Assembly: GCA_026874595.1 (NCBI GenBank)
Contig: CM049307.1
Span: forward strand, 54,352,370-54,416,369
DNA: 64,000 nucleotides
DNA from: Sipunculus nudus
Taxonomy: Eukaryota; Annelida; Sipuncula; Golfingiida; Sipunculidae
Direction: 5' to 3'
The number at the start of each line of letters is the position of its first letter. Position 1 is the first letter of the stretch. A program made the position numbers and the translations under genes. The notes below the pieces were generated by a model. It was not told where the DNA came from. It saw nothing but the letters and a program-made list of their open reading frames with translations, and made no database searches. Positions 36,195 to 47,805 of this stretch are shown here, one piece after another.

Positions 36195-36676
36195 TAACTC
36201 ACATATTAAAGTATGTACAGATCGAGTGGACAACCGTATCATGTGGAAATAATAAACTGATAATAATAATGAAAGCATTGTCCCTGTTCACGGCGAGTAC
36301 AAAACATTATAGACCGTTCTCTCTTTTGTGGAACATACCCAATGTCTTTGAACGTTGAAGCAAACCCGACTGTTTCTTTATTCAAGTCAAAAATTTTTTT
36401 CACCAGAGAAAGTCGGGGGGGGGGATACAATGGTTTCTCCACGCCACAGACACCGCACAGGTTTTTTTTTAAGAGAATGAGAAAAGTTGGAAGTGTTAGT
36501 ACAAAACTCAGGTTGACCGAAGGCCTTGGATAGCTTTTCTTGTAATTGACCCTTTTAATACTCACCGGCATTTTCCCTTGACAGTAGTGTAAGCATTATA
36601 AGACAAACACTAATGGAATGGTTTCTTTCTTATTATGCACATGCACAGATCTGGGTCATAGGATGATTTTTAAATT
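36195..36676. other. Intergenic DNA, no gene seen
   Basis: A G run lies near 36415-36423. Short open frames on both strands show no resemblance to known families. Confidence 0.4.
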
Positions 36677-37316
36677 GGGTTCATGACCTTTACTGTGAGA
36701 CTGCCCACGACCTTGGATCTTTAAATATGTGGTGAAAAACAAACAAAAACATAGTTCTCAAGTGGAGGGATGTGTTTTTCTGAAAATCAAAATGAAAGAT
36801 GTCAGATGATAAATTGACGAATGAGTTAAAAAAAGCAATTACCTTGAAGATTAAATCAACCAAAAAGCTTTATTACGATGAACCCAATAACTAAAAAACT
36901 GATACACAAATGGTTTCAACAAAGTTTTCTGACAGTTTCGAAAACAGGTGACCTTAACCAGAAAAATAGGATTTTATTAATCAGTAACGTACGAAGAACT
37001 GAATAGTTTCCCTCAAGTATAACACATAAAGTTGTTTTAAGAATGATCTTGGACTTGATTGAAAAGCGATGACCTTGACCTTGGTTTTCAAAATGTAGGA
37101 TTTATTTGTGAATCGCATAGGTACTGCCTATTTTTTCTTTAAAACTGATACAACATTTTAATTTCGGCAAATTGTCGATCAAGTTAGCAATTTATGTTTT
37201 TGACTCTGGTGACCCTGTCCTTGTAAATTGTCAATATATGCTGCAAAGTTGCAGTAAATGCTTCAGAAGGTGGGGACATGCCTATTCTATGAATGCTATG
37301 GCATCTCAGAATCTAA
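36677..37316 (+). repeat. Dispersed or duplicated segment X, copy 1
   Basis: Matches 43951-44442 in the same orientation. Shared words include 'aaacaaacaaaaacata', 'tctcaagtgga', 'atgctgca' and 'ctatggcatctcaga'. The similarity is moderate and gapped, so the duplication is not recent. Confidence 0.7.
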
Positions 37317-37889
37317 GCTCTGAACACAGCGCGTGACCTCCCGGCCCAGTGACCTTCCACTCACATGCTGTGAGAAATAGCAGGATTCTTCAGGTTTGGC
37401 AACACCCAGTCAGTTTGCGCTGGATAAAGTAAAATCTGATTGGCTATGTGTTTAAAAAAATCTGCAGAACTGGTAGAAGAAATCTGATTGGCTTAGCGCA
37501 CGTGTAAACAAACATAGCTATGCGGGGCAAGCTTGTGCGGCACGCAATACGGTAAATATGCAGACAGTGGGGGATAACTGACCTCAGGCAAGTCAGTATA
37601 CAGACTGTGTTGAAAGCTGACGATTGTATCGTGTGTATTCCAATGGGGTGAAAAAAGTCTGTGCTGCCGAGCGGTTTCCACAGCAGTGTAAAGAGACCGG
37701 TACCTCGAAGAACATCCGTTTGTGCTGGTGATACCTGCAATGTGTTTGGTTAAATATCACGCAGGGGGAATTCCAAAGAGAAAGCACCGTCTGGTGGCCA
37801 AACCTGACCGGCAACCGCGGTTTATTGCAGCGGTTAGTGTAGCGAATAGTTAAGCGTAGCGTAGCCGCTGCTTATGGAGCGTACTCCAT
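37317..37889. other. ~570 bp block present here but absent from copy 2 of segment X
   Basis: After 'ctatggcatctcaga' copy 2 continues almost at once with 'ttctagtttgttca', which here appears only at about 37890. The intervening block is more GC-rich and contains two 'tctgattggct' (inverted CCAAT) words at about 37436 and 37482, then 'gcgcacgtgt'. It could be an insertion or a lost promoter-like piece. No gene follows. Confidence 0.4.
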
Positions 37890-38589
37890 AACTTCTAGTT
37901 TGTTCAAAGACGGGAATGTTTGGACCATGGTCAGCCTAACTGTAACCAAAACTTGGAGGTGGCGAACCGTGCCAGTATGAAAAAAAAACCCTAAAAATCA
38001 GTGTGAATTAGAGTAACTTTAGTACAATGATATAGCATACGATACTTCTGAACAGGTTTAAGGTAAGAAAATATAAATATATTAAAGTATCCGATATATC
38101 TAGTTATTTTGCAAAAACCTGGTAAGATGGCAGAAATAAAAATATGTCACTATTATGAAATATGTCTACTGCACTCAATTGGTTCAGGTAAACCGAAGAT
38201 GATAATTCTAGTTTTTAAAAAGCATAATAACTTAATTAGAAAATAAGTTAATGTAGAAAAAGAAGTCTTGCCCGAAAAAATGCTACTTTTAAAAGAGTAT
38301 AGATAGGCAGCACTGGACATGGTGGGATAGGTATTGAGCCAATTAGACATTACAGGGGCGTAGCCGGGGGGCACTTATTTCTACATTTCATCAGGTTTGA
38401 TCCTGCAAATATGATATTTCTTCATCTTGTGCAACCGATGTTTCTAATTTGAATTAAAACATTAGTATGTTTAGTGTAATTATTGTAAAGTGTTAATACA
38501 TACATATACACACATACATATATATATTTATATATATTTATATACTTATATTTATATATGTGTATCAAATTCCCTTTGTTATTTATTAC
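37890..38589. other. Intergenic DNA, no gene seen
   Basis: Resembles the left flank of segment X copy 2 only for the first ~90 bp ('gcgaaccgtgcca'-type word). TA-rich tract at about 38515-38565. Confidence 0.4.
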
Positions 38590-38767
38590 CAGTGAAGGAT
38601 CAAGAGCCCCCCCCCCCCCCCGAACCTCTGAGCTGCAATATCTCTCATTTGATCCAATTATTTTGACAATTTTCGTGATTCATTTTCAAATTTCTAATTT
38701 CTTTTTTAATTAATTAGCAATTAGATTTTATTTAGTTATCCACAGTTTATTACTTTCAAAATCATTA

Positions 38768-39075
38768 GGCCAAAAAAATAAAAAGGTATGGTTCTCAGCC
38801 ACTTTTTTTCAGAAATCACTGCGGGCGGGCGGTATTTTATTTTTTACCTTTTTTGTATGTTTCGATATAAGTGTCATATGGTCAGGGAACATCATGAAAA
38901 TAACAGGGTTTTCTTGCTAAACAGGTAAAAGCACTAGATAACAAAGGAAATCGTATCAAAATTGTATTATTTTCTCTTCTTGAAAGATGAAAATAAAAAT
39001 AAAAATGTTTGATGCGGGGGGTTAAAATTGACGCGGGCGGTGCCTGAGAACCATACCTTTAATTTTTTTTTGGCC
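38768..39075. mobile_element. Harbinger-like MITE, complete, TTA target duplication
   Basis: The left end 'ggccaaaaaaataaaaaggt' is inverted at the right end (acctttaatttttttttggcc region). The next block, 'atggttctcag' against 'ctgagaaccat', also matches. TTA flanks both sides (38765-38767 and 39076-39078). GG-starting TIRs with TWA duplications are the signature of PIF/Harbinger. At 308 bp and without a frame it is non-autonomous. Confidence 0.85.
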
Positions 39076-39089
39076 TTAGCTGAGGATAC

Positions 39090-39243
39090 TTATGCACAGC
39101 TGCAGAACAGCTGCAGAGCGCCATGCCTGGGTAGGCGTCGACCGTGAACAATGCCATGGATCCTCTGCTTATACCGGCACTCGAACTCACGATCTGTGCT
39201 CTGTCGATTCCTGTTCGCTGTCGAGACCACGGACCCCGGTAAA
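39090..39243 (-). mobile_element. tRNA-derived SINE-like copy, minus orientation
   Basis: Read on the minus strand, 'gatcgtgagttcgagtgcc' (about 39178-39196) is a good Pol III B-box context, with a tRNA-like head up to about 39240 ('ccggggtccgtggtctcgac'). The tail includes 'ctgcagctgttctgcagctg'. It is too degenerate in the acceptor stem to be a tRNA gene. Confidence 0.5.
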
Positions 39244-39631
39244 ATGCAAAGTTAAACAAAAGATTATTTTACCCCGAGCATTACATTTAAAAGACAATAT
39301 TTTGCAAGTTATATACGCAGATGCTCCTTTTCGCCATAGATATTACGTTGAAAACATTGAAATCTTTTTTATCCTAAGTTTGAAGAAATATTAAATATTG
39401 AAACCCTCTACAGATTTACTACATCATGCAAAAAGATAAGAGTTTCCAAGGAACAGAAAATTCCAAATTTTTGTGTGAAAAATGCCTCAAAATGTCCTCT
39501 TTACATTGCATGTTCAAAAATTTTCACATACCCTCCCCATGTACCCGTAATCAACCTTAATGAAAACATGGTTCAAAATTGAAATTAATTTGAACTTTTA
39601 AATTTTCATACGCTTAAATATATAACGAAGT

Positions 39632-39636
<5 letters not shown>

Positions 39637-39675
<39 letters not shown>
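39637..39675. repeat. (TA)n microsatellite
   Basis: Simple TA repeat about 45 bp left of a C run. Confidence 0.95.
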
Positions 39676-39677
<2 letters not shown>

Positions 39678-40407
39678 TGGTATTCATAATATCCAACCAA
39701 CGCGAAACCGATATAAGCCCCCCCCCCCCCCCAGTTCTCGAATTTCTGGATCCGCCACTGATAACGGCCTCCTCCCCTCGTTCATTCCTGGCTTCGCCCC
39801 TGGGGACAAATGACACAACTGAGAATCAAATAAAGAGATGACACATTGGTTAGAATCAAAATAATGTTAGGAGATAATAAAGATAGCTATTATTTAAAAA
39901 ATTCCTGCCTTAACAAGTACTCAATAAACTGTTACAATAATCGATAACATTACGAAACAAACGGCAATGGTAAATTTTCCAAGTGAATTATAAAGGATAA
40001 TGGACAAAAAAGGATAACTCTATGAACAAATCGGCATTGTTAAATTCCCAAATGAATAATAAAGGTATCAATAATGGAAGACTGGAGAAAACATTAAAAC
40101 AATACCAGAAATAGTACATACTCAAATGCACCATTTTCTTTTTCATTAAACCAAAATGAAAGTAATCTCTAACATATACCTTCGGGGCACTATTTAAATA
40201 TTGAATACTCTAGGCTGCACTTTTTTGTCCTCTAAATACCGAGGGTGGCCTCTCAAACAGTCCGTAATATCTGTGATCAAAATGAGTAATTAAAATCTAA
40301 AGGTAAAGGGGAACGGATGTCTAGACTTAGATTGCTAAAAAAAATAAGGTTACATGCGGTATATTAAATTGGATATAAAAAAAGTCATTCAACTTATCCA
40401 AGTTCCT

Positions 40408-40498
<91 letters not shown>
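40408..40498. repeat. (CA)n-(TA)n-(GA)n microsatellite
   Basis: Three dinucleotide blocks in direct succession. The (TA)n-(GA)n order recurs at 30014 and 50527. Confidence 0.95.
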
Positions 40499-40501
<3 letters not shown>

Positions 40502-43179
40502 ATAGTTTTATTCAGAGAGTGCGCGTATCAATGAAAACGATATCATTCGGAGAGTGTGTATGAATGGATGGGAAATACAGTGCTATCTATTGCAGCCATT
40601 TATATTTTGAACACAGATTTAACTGTGTAGGATTATGTAGGTGTGCAGGATTTCAGTTTTACGCGTTAACAATAATAATAAGCCAAAATGATAAATACCA
40701 ACAGTTGCCCGTTTGAACGAACACCCAACTTTATGGCCGAATTTCGTCAAATCGGCAATTTTAAGAAGTTTAAATAACAACCTGTGAATGGTTCCGAGCT
40801 TAACCTGTGTTTCAAAGCCACCCGTCTCGCGAAATCAGTAACAACATTGACAAGAGCCTGTATATATCGTTCGTAATCATTACTGGGCCATCTGCCCAGT
40901 AGCTAGATCAACCATTCCTGCATACCTGCCGCTGCTGCATCGGAAAAAAGGACCAATATATTGATTCCTTCTTGAATTGACTTTCTGCTAATGCTAATAT
41001 CAGCTGAATCTGGTGAACAAAGAGAGACTTTATAAGAAAGCATGCATCCGACAGTTTAAACAATGGTTCCTCCTTGTCCGCACTATAAAAGGAAACTCGT
41101 TGTACAAGTATAATGCCGCATATAACAGGCGCCAAAACCTTTCGTGCGATAATTAGAGAAGTTAAGTTCTCGACCCGCTTATACTCGCTTTATCCTCCGT
41201 TCATGCGTAATCCATAGGATCGTTCAATACTACGAGAGTTACAGATTCGAATCCATCCAATTTCCATTGTTTTCATCCACCATTACAAGCTACTTGGATA
41301 ACCTTCTGTGATGATGTCTGAATTTCGACGTCGTCCAACGGTGGCGGAAGCGGCCTTCGTTGACAGGAAAGTGATGCGCAGTGGCATGACCCTACGTGAC
41401 CCATCTGGAATGGCCGCCGTCGAAAGGTTTTGGCTGAGTTTCCTAAGTTGTCATATATGACAGGTGATAACACGGTATTGCCCTTTTTTTTGGGGGGGGG
41501 GGGGTTGTTTGAACTGATTTCGTCGTAGTATCTCTAAGAAGATTGGAGATATGAAGACGCTGTTATAAATAGGGATTCAAGCGCCGGCGCGCATATAGAA
41601 CACACGGCACAGGTGCTTGTCTGAGAGCAGCCGATGATGATTACGTAATCACCTCTAGTTTTGTCAACTGTGACCCCTTCAATTTTAGAGTCAGATAATT
41701 TATCCCCTCCTTGTTCTAAAGCCAATGTACATCGCCAACTGTCAAATGGCCAGCTCTATCAATTGACGACTGCGATAGGACACAGAATTCCGCCGCTCTC
41801 AGACATGCATAATAAGCCAGTGTTATGGCTGTACAAATCAAATACGAATTATAGGAAACTCCTATCCTATATCTTTGCTGAAGTTACAAGACAAAAACAA
41901 ATGTGCAACTGACAGTGATCAGTGACTACTCAAGCGTGAGATCCTCGGGTAATACAAAGCATTGTCTCAAGCGGAAACACGTTTTCTTCGCAAAACCATA
42001 TCCTATGTATTATTAGTAAGCTAAGGGAACAATAAAATATTCATGTTAATGTAATGGCGGGAGGGGGAGGGGGCAACAACCTAGGGAATAATAACATATT
42101 TCAGGGCGGATCAATATATCGTTGGAGAAACATAAAGAAAAAAATGTGCCAATGTCGCTGGATCTATATCATGATCTGCATTTTTATTTTTCCGATCCGT
42201 TTTTATTTCTTTAATCGACCCCAAATCCTTGTGCTAACATTCACTGAAATGCATCCCATCACTGCACAAAACTGAAGTGGCCTTAATTTCAAACCAATAT
42301 AAAGTTGTCTTACTAGTTGTACGATAAAGTATTTAGTTATATGCCAAATCCTTATTCATCAGCATTAGTTTTCATGAGAAGATCGATTGCAACTTTGATT
42401 TGATGTTGTCAGAGTAGCTGATGCTTATCCACATGAGATGTTTGCTGTTAATGTCAGCGTAGCCTATTTCCAGGCACTAAATTTCATCATATAAGATGCA
42501 AATGGAAGAAACTGTTTCTATCGAACGCTTGGCATTATGTTACATATCAATCTTAGCTCCTGTACTTCTTTAAACAGTGGTTGTTTATCTCGATATCGCG
42601 TCAAATGACATCTTATAAAAACTTGACACATGTCGCCAGTGGTCATCCATTTTCACAGAAACATACATACAACTTGCAATCCCACCAAGCATTAAAACAC
42701 CAACATTCTTTTTTTATTATTAAATTTCTATATCCGTCTCCTGCAATAAAAATGGTTGTACACTGAGATAATTTTGCTTAAAATTGTCAGCTCCTCTGCA
42801 CTATTCTCTGCCCTATATATGACGCCACAAATCGACTGACTGTTCAGTTCATGCAGAAATATGGGCACCCTTCCAGGTGGACTTGTAGGTAGAATATTAT
42901 TGACCGGCACTTGGGGCAGATGTGATTTTTTATGCTTAATCGATCTGTTGAGCTCTTCTTTCATGTGCGCTGTGGGTATGGCAACGGCCGTCTCTGATGC
43001 CGGCTCCAGGAAGCTTTGCTTTAGCGATTGTTATTCGAGCCATTTGTCAATTAATGATATTATATCATCATTGATAATATATCTATGTATATATAAATCT
43101 TTACTTTTGAGGAGATCATTTTTGTTTCATGAGACGGAATGTGTTCAGATTCTGAATATACCAGTTTGAGAGGCAGTTC
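40499..43179. other. Intergenic DNA with a somewhat GC-richer patch at 41150-41930
   Basis: A 49-codon plus-strand frame at 41311-41460 (MMSEFRRRPTVAEAAF start) lies in the GC-richer patch. It has a codon-like composition but no recognisable domain and no clear donor after it. A B-box-like 'cagattcgaatcc' lies near 41243. A G run lies near 41492. I make no gene call. Confidence 0.35.
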
Positions 43180-43369
43180 AGTCTAACATAACAGAGTTCC
43201 GTCAGAAATGGCGCGTACACCGCCACAACTGGCAATTAACCAACATCTATATTGATTAGTCTGCCGCCCATTGTCTGCTGAACGTAAAACGTCGATGTTT
43301 GGTTGGCAAGCTGCGCTTTTCGCGGAGCGCATGCGAAATTAAAACACACAACGCAGACCGGCGATATAG
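43180..43369 (+). promoter_or_regulatory. Possible promoter and 5' noncoding exon of paralog B
   Basis: A CpG-richer block (with 'cgccacaactgg', 'cttttcgcggagcgcatgcg') ends at a strong donor, 'atag|gtaagag' (43369/43370). The next good acceptor with a pyrimidine tract, 'tttctttgcag' at 45275, lies 88 bp before the paralog B start. A 1.9 kb 5'UTR intron linking the two is plausible but not proven. Confidence 0.35.
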
Positions 43370-43950
43370 GTAAGAGATTTAAATATCATAATTTTATGTT
43401 ACTGTATTTACAGACGAACGTTTAAATATTCGCTGCATATGAAGAGTAAGCATAGTAAATAAAAAAAAGCATTTATACAGTCATGAATATAAAATGTGTA
43501 TAAAACCATGATCTAATCATAAAAATATCAAATACATAAATGTCTGAAAATGGCACATATATAAACATATATAAAAGAAAAAAGTATGAATATGATTCTG
43601 AGTATTAATACAGGGAATTCCGAAATCAATGAACAGATTTGTATAGTTGTGTAAAACGCTTCACATCAAAGGTGCGTCTTAAATCACTCGAAAGTTGATT
43701 GCAACCTGCATACAGAAAACCTCATCTAAACCTGTCAGTTATCGGTTACAAGATTGCAATTAGCTATTTGTTGTGGACTGTATGGATAACGTTTCAAAAT
43801 TTCATAACCATATGCCACCTAAGCTGACGGATGTGATAACAAATAATAAATCACTTCATATGACATCAGTCATGTAAATTTATCATCATTTATGATTTCT
43901 TTCATATTAAGCAAATACATATATATGGGGTATATGATGAAGTATATTTC
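43370..43950. other. AT-rich DNA, no gene seen
   Basis: Would be the first part of the presumed 5'UTR intron of paralog B. No other feature recognised. Confidence 0.35.
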
Positions 43951-44460
43951 AATTTGGTTCATGTCTTTTACTGTGAGGGTGTCCTTGAACTTGAATCTTT
44001 CCATATTTGGTGAAAAGCAAACAAAAACATATTTCTCAAGTGGATGGATGTGTTCGGACACTAATTATCTTGATCTTTTCCTTCAAGATTAAATCTACCA
44101 AGACCAATGATAATGGTGAAACACAACTTTGGAAGAACTGCATATTTTTCATTAAAATTTGACCCGAAAATGTTTCCTGTAAGACTTCAGATTAATCAAA
44201 AACCTTGACCTTTGTTTTAAAAAAATATAGAATTTGTTTTTGAATCGGGTTAGTCCTTCATACTGTTTTCTTAAAATTTTATTCAAAATTTTTTTTCAAA
44301 TTGTCGGACAAGTTAAGCATTTCGTGTCCTTAACTCTGGTTGCCTTGTTTTTGTAAACTGTCAATACATGCTGCAGTGTTGCAATATATGCTTCTGAAGA
44401 AGGGGGCATGCCTAATCTGGGAATACTATGGCATCTCAGATTCCAGAAATTTCTAGTTTG
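43951..44460 (+). repeat. Segment X, copy 2
   Basis: Counterpart of 36677-37316, lacking the ~570 bp block that follows copy 1. It ends at 'ctatggcatctcaga' and then 'tttctagtttgttca'. Confidence 0.7.
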
Positions 44461-45275
44461 TTCACATATAAAAAAACATGGACTCAAACAACTGGATTCG
44501 ATATTTAACCAACTTTTTATTTTTTACTGATAAAAGCTGCAACCGTCATGAAGGTAAATATGACCCAAGCAGCTGAGATTATATAGGGTTTACATGAGGT
44601 ATTTATTTTAAAACAAACATTATTTCGTTAGTTTTTATTTAATCAGCCTTTTAGTAATTTTACTTTAACAAGTTGTGGACGGAAAGTTGAGACAAGATTC
44701 GGCCTAGCTATATTCAAACTTCTGGCGTTAGCAAACCGTGCCACACGTCCTATTCTGTGTGTAACGTATCAAGCGCTTGCCTTAACTGGGTCTGTTAAAG
44801 TACGGTTGCATGCGACCTCTAGAATTAAAGTAGGATACAAAACCGTCTTCCAAATTATCCAAGTATCTAGAATGCTTCAAACGAGAATTAACGTCACGAA
44901 GGAATTGTTCAAAGATTAGAGCCGATAGATTATTGAAGAAAAAAGTAAGCAGCATATTAACCGGAGTGCTTCATTTTGGTATTTTCTGGATTGAACATAG
45001 TATGTCCAAGTACATGTTGAACACATACTTTACTTACACATACTAGTTCTGAATATTTCATTGTTGTTGTAGGAAGGTACTTGATAGTTCATCTGTTCCA
45101 ACTTCTGGAGCAGGGATAGATAGATATCCTGTGACCTTTTGAACAAGTTTTTTAAGTCTCTCTGGGTTTAAAATTTTTGTCATGGGAACCGTTATCAGCG
45201 TGTTCTTATTCAATCTTAATGCTAAATGTAAATTTAGTATATATAACCAATGGCAGTATTTTCTTTTCTTTGCAG
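44461..45275. other. Upstream region of paralog B, ends at a splice acceptor
   Basis: No gene. The right border is 'ttttcttttctttgcag' (acceptor at 45275), followed by 'gtttgcc', the same seven bases that follow the acceptor-like site before paralog A. Confidence 0.5.
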
Positions 45276-45363
45276 GTTTGCCAATGGTAGCTGAGATAAG
45301 GACAATTTGTGCAAGAACACCTCCGTGAACTATAACATAAAAGTGACTTAGTTTTGAGGAATT

Positions 45364-46905
45364 ATGGGCATAAATGACCCGAACTCCTCAAGGTTTACGA
45401 AATACCTATGCTTTCAAAAAAGCTGGAGTGTGCCTATTTTCATCATAGTAGCTGGTCTGTTTACAGTTCTGATTACATATGGTCCATACGTCACAGACAT
45501 ATCCCAGCATGCACAGCAGTACATATATTATGTAAGTCAACACATTGTGAAGGTTGGAAAGTACAGGAAACCTGCCACCAAATATCACCATGTAAATAGC
45601 ACATCGGTCCAAAAAATGAAAGCACTATGGGATAGCCATTACATTAACGGAGTGCCGGTAAAACCCACAAAGGACCTTCCAAGCTGTAACGAGTTTATTA
45701 AAACATTAGTTGATCCTGTCTCACGGTTTCTGCTCCTCGCAATGTATGACCCAGGCAACTGCGCAGAAATATCAAATCCATCACATCAGTTTTTCCAAAA
45801 CCTTTCCTTGCAAGATGAAGCAAAAGAGCACTTCGCCCAACGTTACCCCCAAGAGCTTCCTTCCATGTGCAGGAAAACAAAGGGGAAAATAGGGGATCCG
45901 AATTGGCGTCTCTGTTACAAGATGCCAGAAAAGTTCCATTACGCAAACTGGGTTGATCAGAGATATCTGTATTCTAGAGAAAGGCAGCATGCTCAAAATC
46001 AGCTTGGGCAGGTTTGTTTTAGAAAGACTTTGGCTTTATATTTTTTACCCCAAAACGTAAACCAAAAAGGTGGACCAAGAAAGGTTTTGAATAACCTACT
46101 CTCTGGGTTAAGGAGAATAGGAAAACCGTACATAATTAATGCAAGGATGTTAAATAGATTTGATTATCTCTTCTCACCGGACCCTCACCACGGCTTTCTG
46201 ATGTACTTTATGAATGACGAAGAAGCAAAAGCATTTTTCATCGGACCGACGGTCGTCAGCACCCAGTTTACCGCTTCAAGATTCAGACCGTCTGTCAGAA
46301 GATTTGCACATGTGGTTGCTGCTTCTAAAAGAGCTCTTGCGTCAAATCAGTATTTTCCAGGTTTACCACTGGATAGAAAAAATGCTGTTATAATCCCTAC
46401 TGGTATTGATGAAGACACTTTCATGCCAAATTCAAATATCTCAAAAGATGGCAGAAATCACTGTTTAATTTACGTTAAAAGTGGCTGTAATAACGCAGCA
46501 TTGTCCCAAGTGGAAAAATGTTTATCATCACTCAGGATAAAATCAAAGAAGATAATATACGCAAGGTACACAGAACAGGTTTTCAGAGAAACATTGGAAA
46601 GATCTATATTTGCGATTGCATGTGACGGAGCTGAAACACAAGGCATGGCATTTCAGGAAATGATGTCAATGGACGTGCCTTTATTTGTAATCAATCAAGC
46701 CACCGTGCCATATTTCAGTGACGAGGTTGGAAAAATCTTACAACAAAAAGAAGATATAAGTGTCTCACTAAAAGACTTTATTAAAAAAGTAAAACTTGGA
46801 AAATACAAACCTCGACAGTGGCTAATAAGGAACCTAAGTTTAGCTGGTTCAGCTATAAATACCATGAAGGCATTTTGTGGGATTAAAAACGTTTGGAATC
46901 CTTAA
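45364..46905 (+). CDS. GT4-like glycosyltransferase, type II membrane protein (paralog B)
   Basis: A 513-codon uninterrupted frame, closest relative paralog A. The N-terminus is short, with a membrane helix at 23-42 (FIIVAGLFTVLITYG). The stem is only about 40 residues with one sequon, 64 residues shorter than in A. From the shared ALWDSHYINGVP onward I estimate roughly 90 percent identity by eye, including GGPRKVLNNLL, PTGID and the E-x7-E motif ETQGMAFQE (E424, E432). All cysteines of the middle region are kept. In the helix-proximal region the two differ clearly. The frame ends KNVWNP and TAA, with AATAAA-type words within about 120 bp. Expected role: transfer of a sugar in the Golgi or ER lumen. 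Substrates cannot be read from the sequence. Confidence 0.85.
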   Translation: MGINDPNSSRFTKYLCFQKSWSVPIFIIVAGLFTVLITYGPYVTDISQHAQQYIYYVSQHIVKVGKYRKPATKYHHVNSTSVQKMKALWDSHYINGVPVKPTKDLPSCNEFIKTLVDPVSRFLLLAMYDPGNCAEISNPSHQFFQNLSLQDEAKEHFAQRYPQELPSMCRKTKGKIGDPNWRLCYKMPEKFHYANWVDQRYLYSRERQHAQNQLGQVCFRKTLALYFLPQNVNQKGGPRKVLNNLLSGLRRIGKPYIINARMLNRFDYLFSPDPHHGFLMYFMNDEEAKAFFIGPTVVSTQFTASRFRPSVRRFAHVVAASKRALASNQYFPGLPLDRKNAVIIPTGIDEDTFMPNSNISKDGRNHCLIYVKSGCNNAALSQVEKCLSSLRIKSKKIIYARYTEQVFRETLERSIFAIACDGAETQGMAFQEMMSMDVPLFVINQATVPYFSDEVGKILQQKEDISVSLKDFIKKVKLGKYKPRQWLIRNLSLAGSAINTMKAFCGIKNVWNP

Positions 46906-47533
46906 TCCACCAAATGGACAGAACAAGTTAAAGATAAATAATTTTTGTGAAGTTATCTGTAAATTTACACCAGAGTTATTTTATAATAAAAAATTTAGAA
47001 ACACTTGTCTATCTACAATAAATAAGATTGGCAATTGTAAATGTCTGAACATATTCGTTGGGGGGGGGGGGCGTCGGTTTCTTCCATATGAAGCATGAGT
47101 CTTCGCATAGTTGCACCGTGCCCGTCATGTTTCCCCGCAATTTGGCAATTTGCCAGCAATTCTTAAAAGCTTCTAGCGATTACACAAATGACCAGCAATT
47201 TTGCATCCTAACAAGCAAATTGCAATCAACTTTGAAAGCATCTCAGAAAGCCGCTTGAGAGGATCACATGCTGTCAGTCAAGCCAATGACTTACAGTTAA
47301 GCAAATTTATACGAAGCTTTGCCATTTGGTAAGGATCGAAGACCTCACAGCCGCTCATAGGCGTTGACACGAAGTGAAGCGTGTCACACGGGCATGTGTG
47401 TCCTATTTGTTTATTTATGGCATTTAGATTGCTATATTTTTGTATTTGTTGTGATTGCAGTAGGTGCGAAGGTCAGGGCCATCGTGTCGTGAGACAATAG
47501 GGAGAGATTTCAAGGCTGATTAAATACGTCTCC
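46906..47533. other. 3' flank of paralog B, no further gene
   Basis: A G run lies at 47059-47070. Short words 'agcaattt' and 'gcaaatt' recur at about 47140-47220. No gene recognised. Confidence 0.4.
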
Positions 47534-47805
47534 TTTACCTGCTACGGCGTAAATGTGCCTTCTGCTTCTGAGGAAAAAACTCATTGATTTTGGAATGTTT
47601 ATTACAATACCGAGGCAGGGCTTCAGAAATCATTTATAGACATTTTTGTTGTATTAATCTCCAAGGAAAATCTTTAGTAAAAGGTGAAAGATTTGTACGT
47701 GGCTGAAGAGAAACCCACAGTGCACACTAATCAAAACGACAAAGATCATTTGGAAGGATTTTTCCTTTGTTGTGGTATGCTTCTCTTTCCTACGAGTAAG
47801 GTCAG
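47534..47805 (+). repeat. Direct repeat, left copy
   Basis: Begins 'tttacctgctacggcgtaaa' and matches 48563-48835 in the same orientation, including 'tgtgccttctgctt', 'gcagggcttcagaa' and 'ggctgaagagaaacc'. The pair encloses about 760 bp, a layout that could be a small LTR-type (TRIM-like) element, but no primer-binding site or TG...CA ends are clear. Confidence 0.75.

Larger units (their letters stand above)
38590..39760. mobile_element. Probable CAGTGGCGGATCC-family composite
   Basis: The left end 'cagtgaaggatcaagag' is a mutated version of the family terminus. The right end 'tctggatccgccactg' (39745-39760) is intact and, with the preceding 'ttctcgaattt', matches the left end of the 16981 element in inverse orientation. 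The flanks ATTAC (38585-38589) and ATAAC (39761-39765) agree in 4 of 5 bases. Inside lie a complete Harbinger-like MITE and a SINE-like copy. Pairing of these two ends is inference. Confidence 0.5.

Noticed and set aside
37444-37740. 98-codon minus-strand frame as an exon
   Set aside because: No family resemblance, and it lies in the block that is absent from the second copy of segment X.
41311-41460. 49-codon frame MMSEFRRRPTVAEAAF as a small gene
   Set aside because: The composition is exon-like, but there is no domain, no donor site and no conserved neighbour, so a gene call is not supported.
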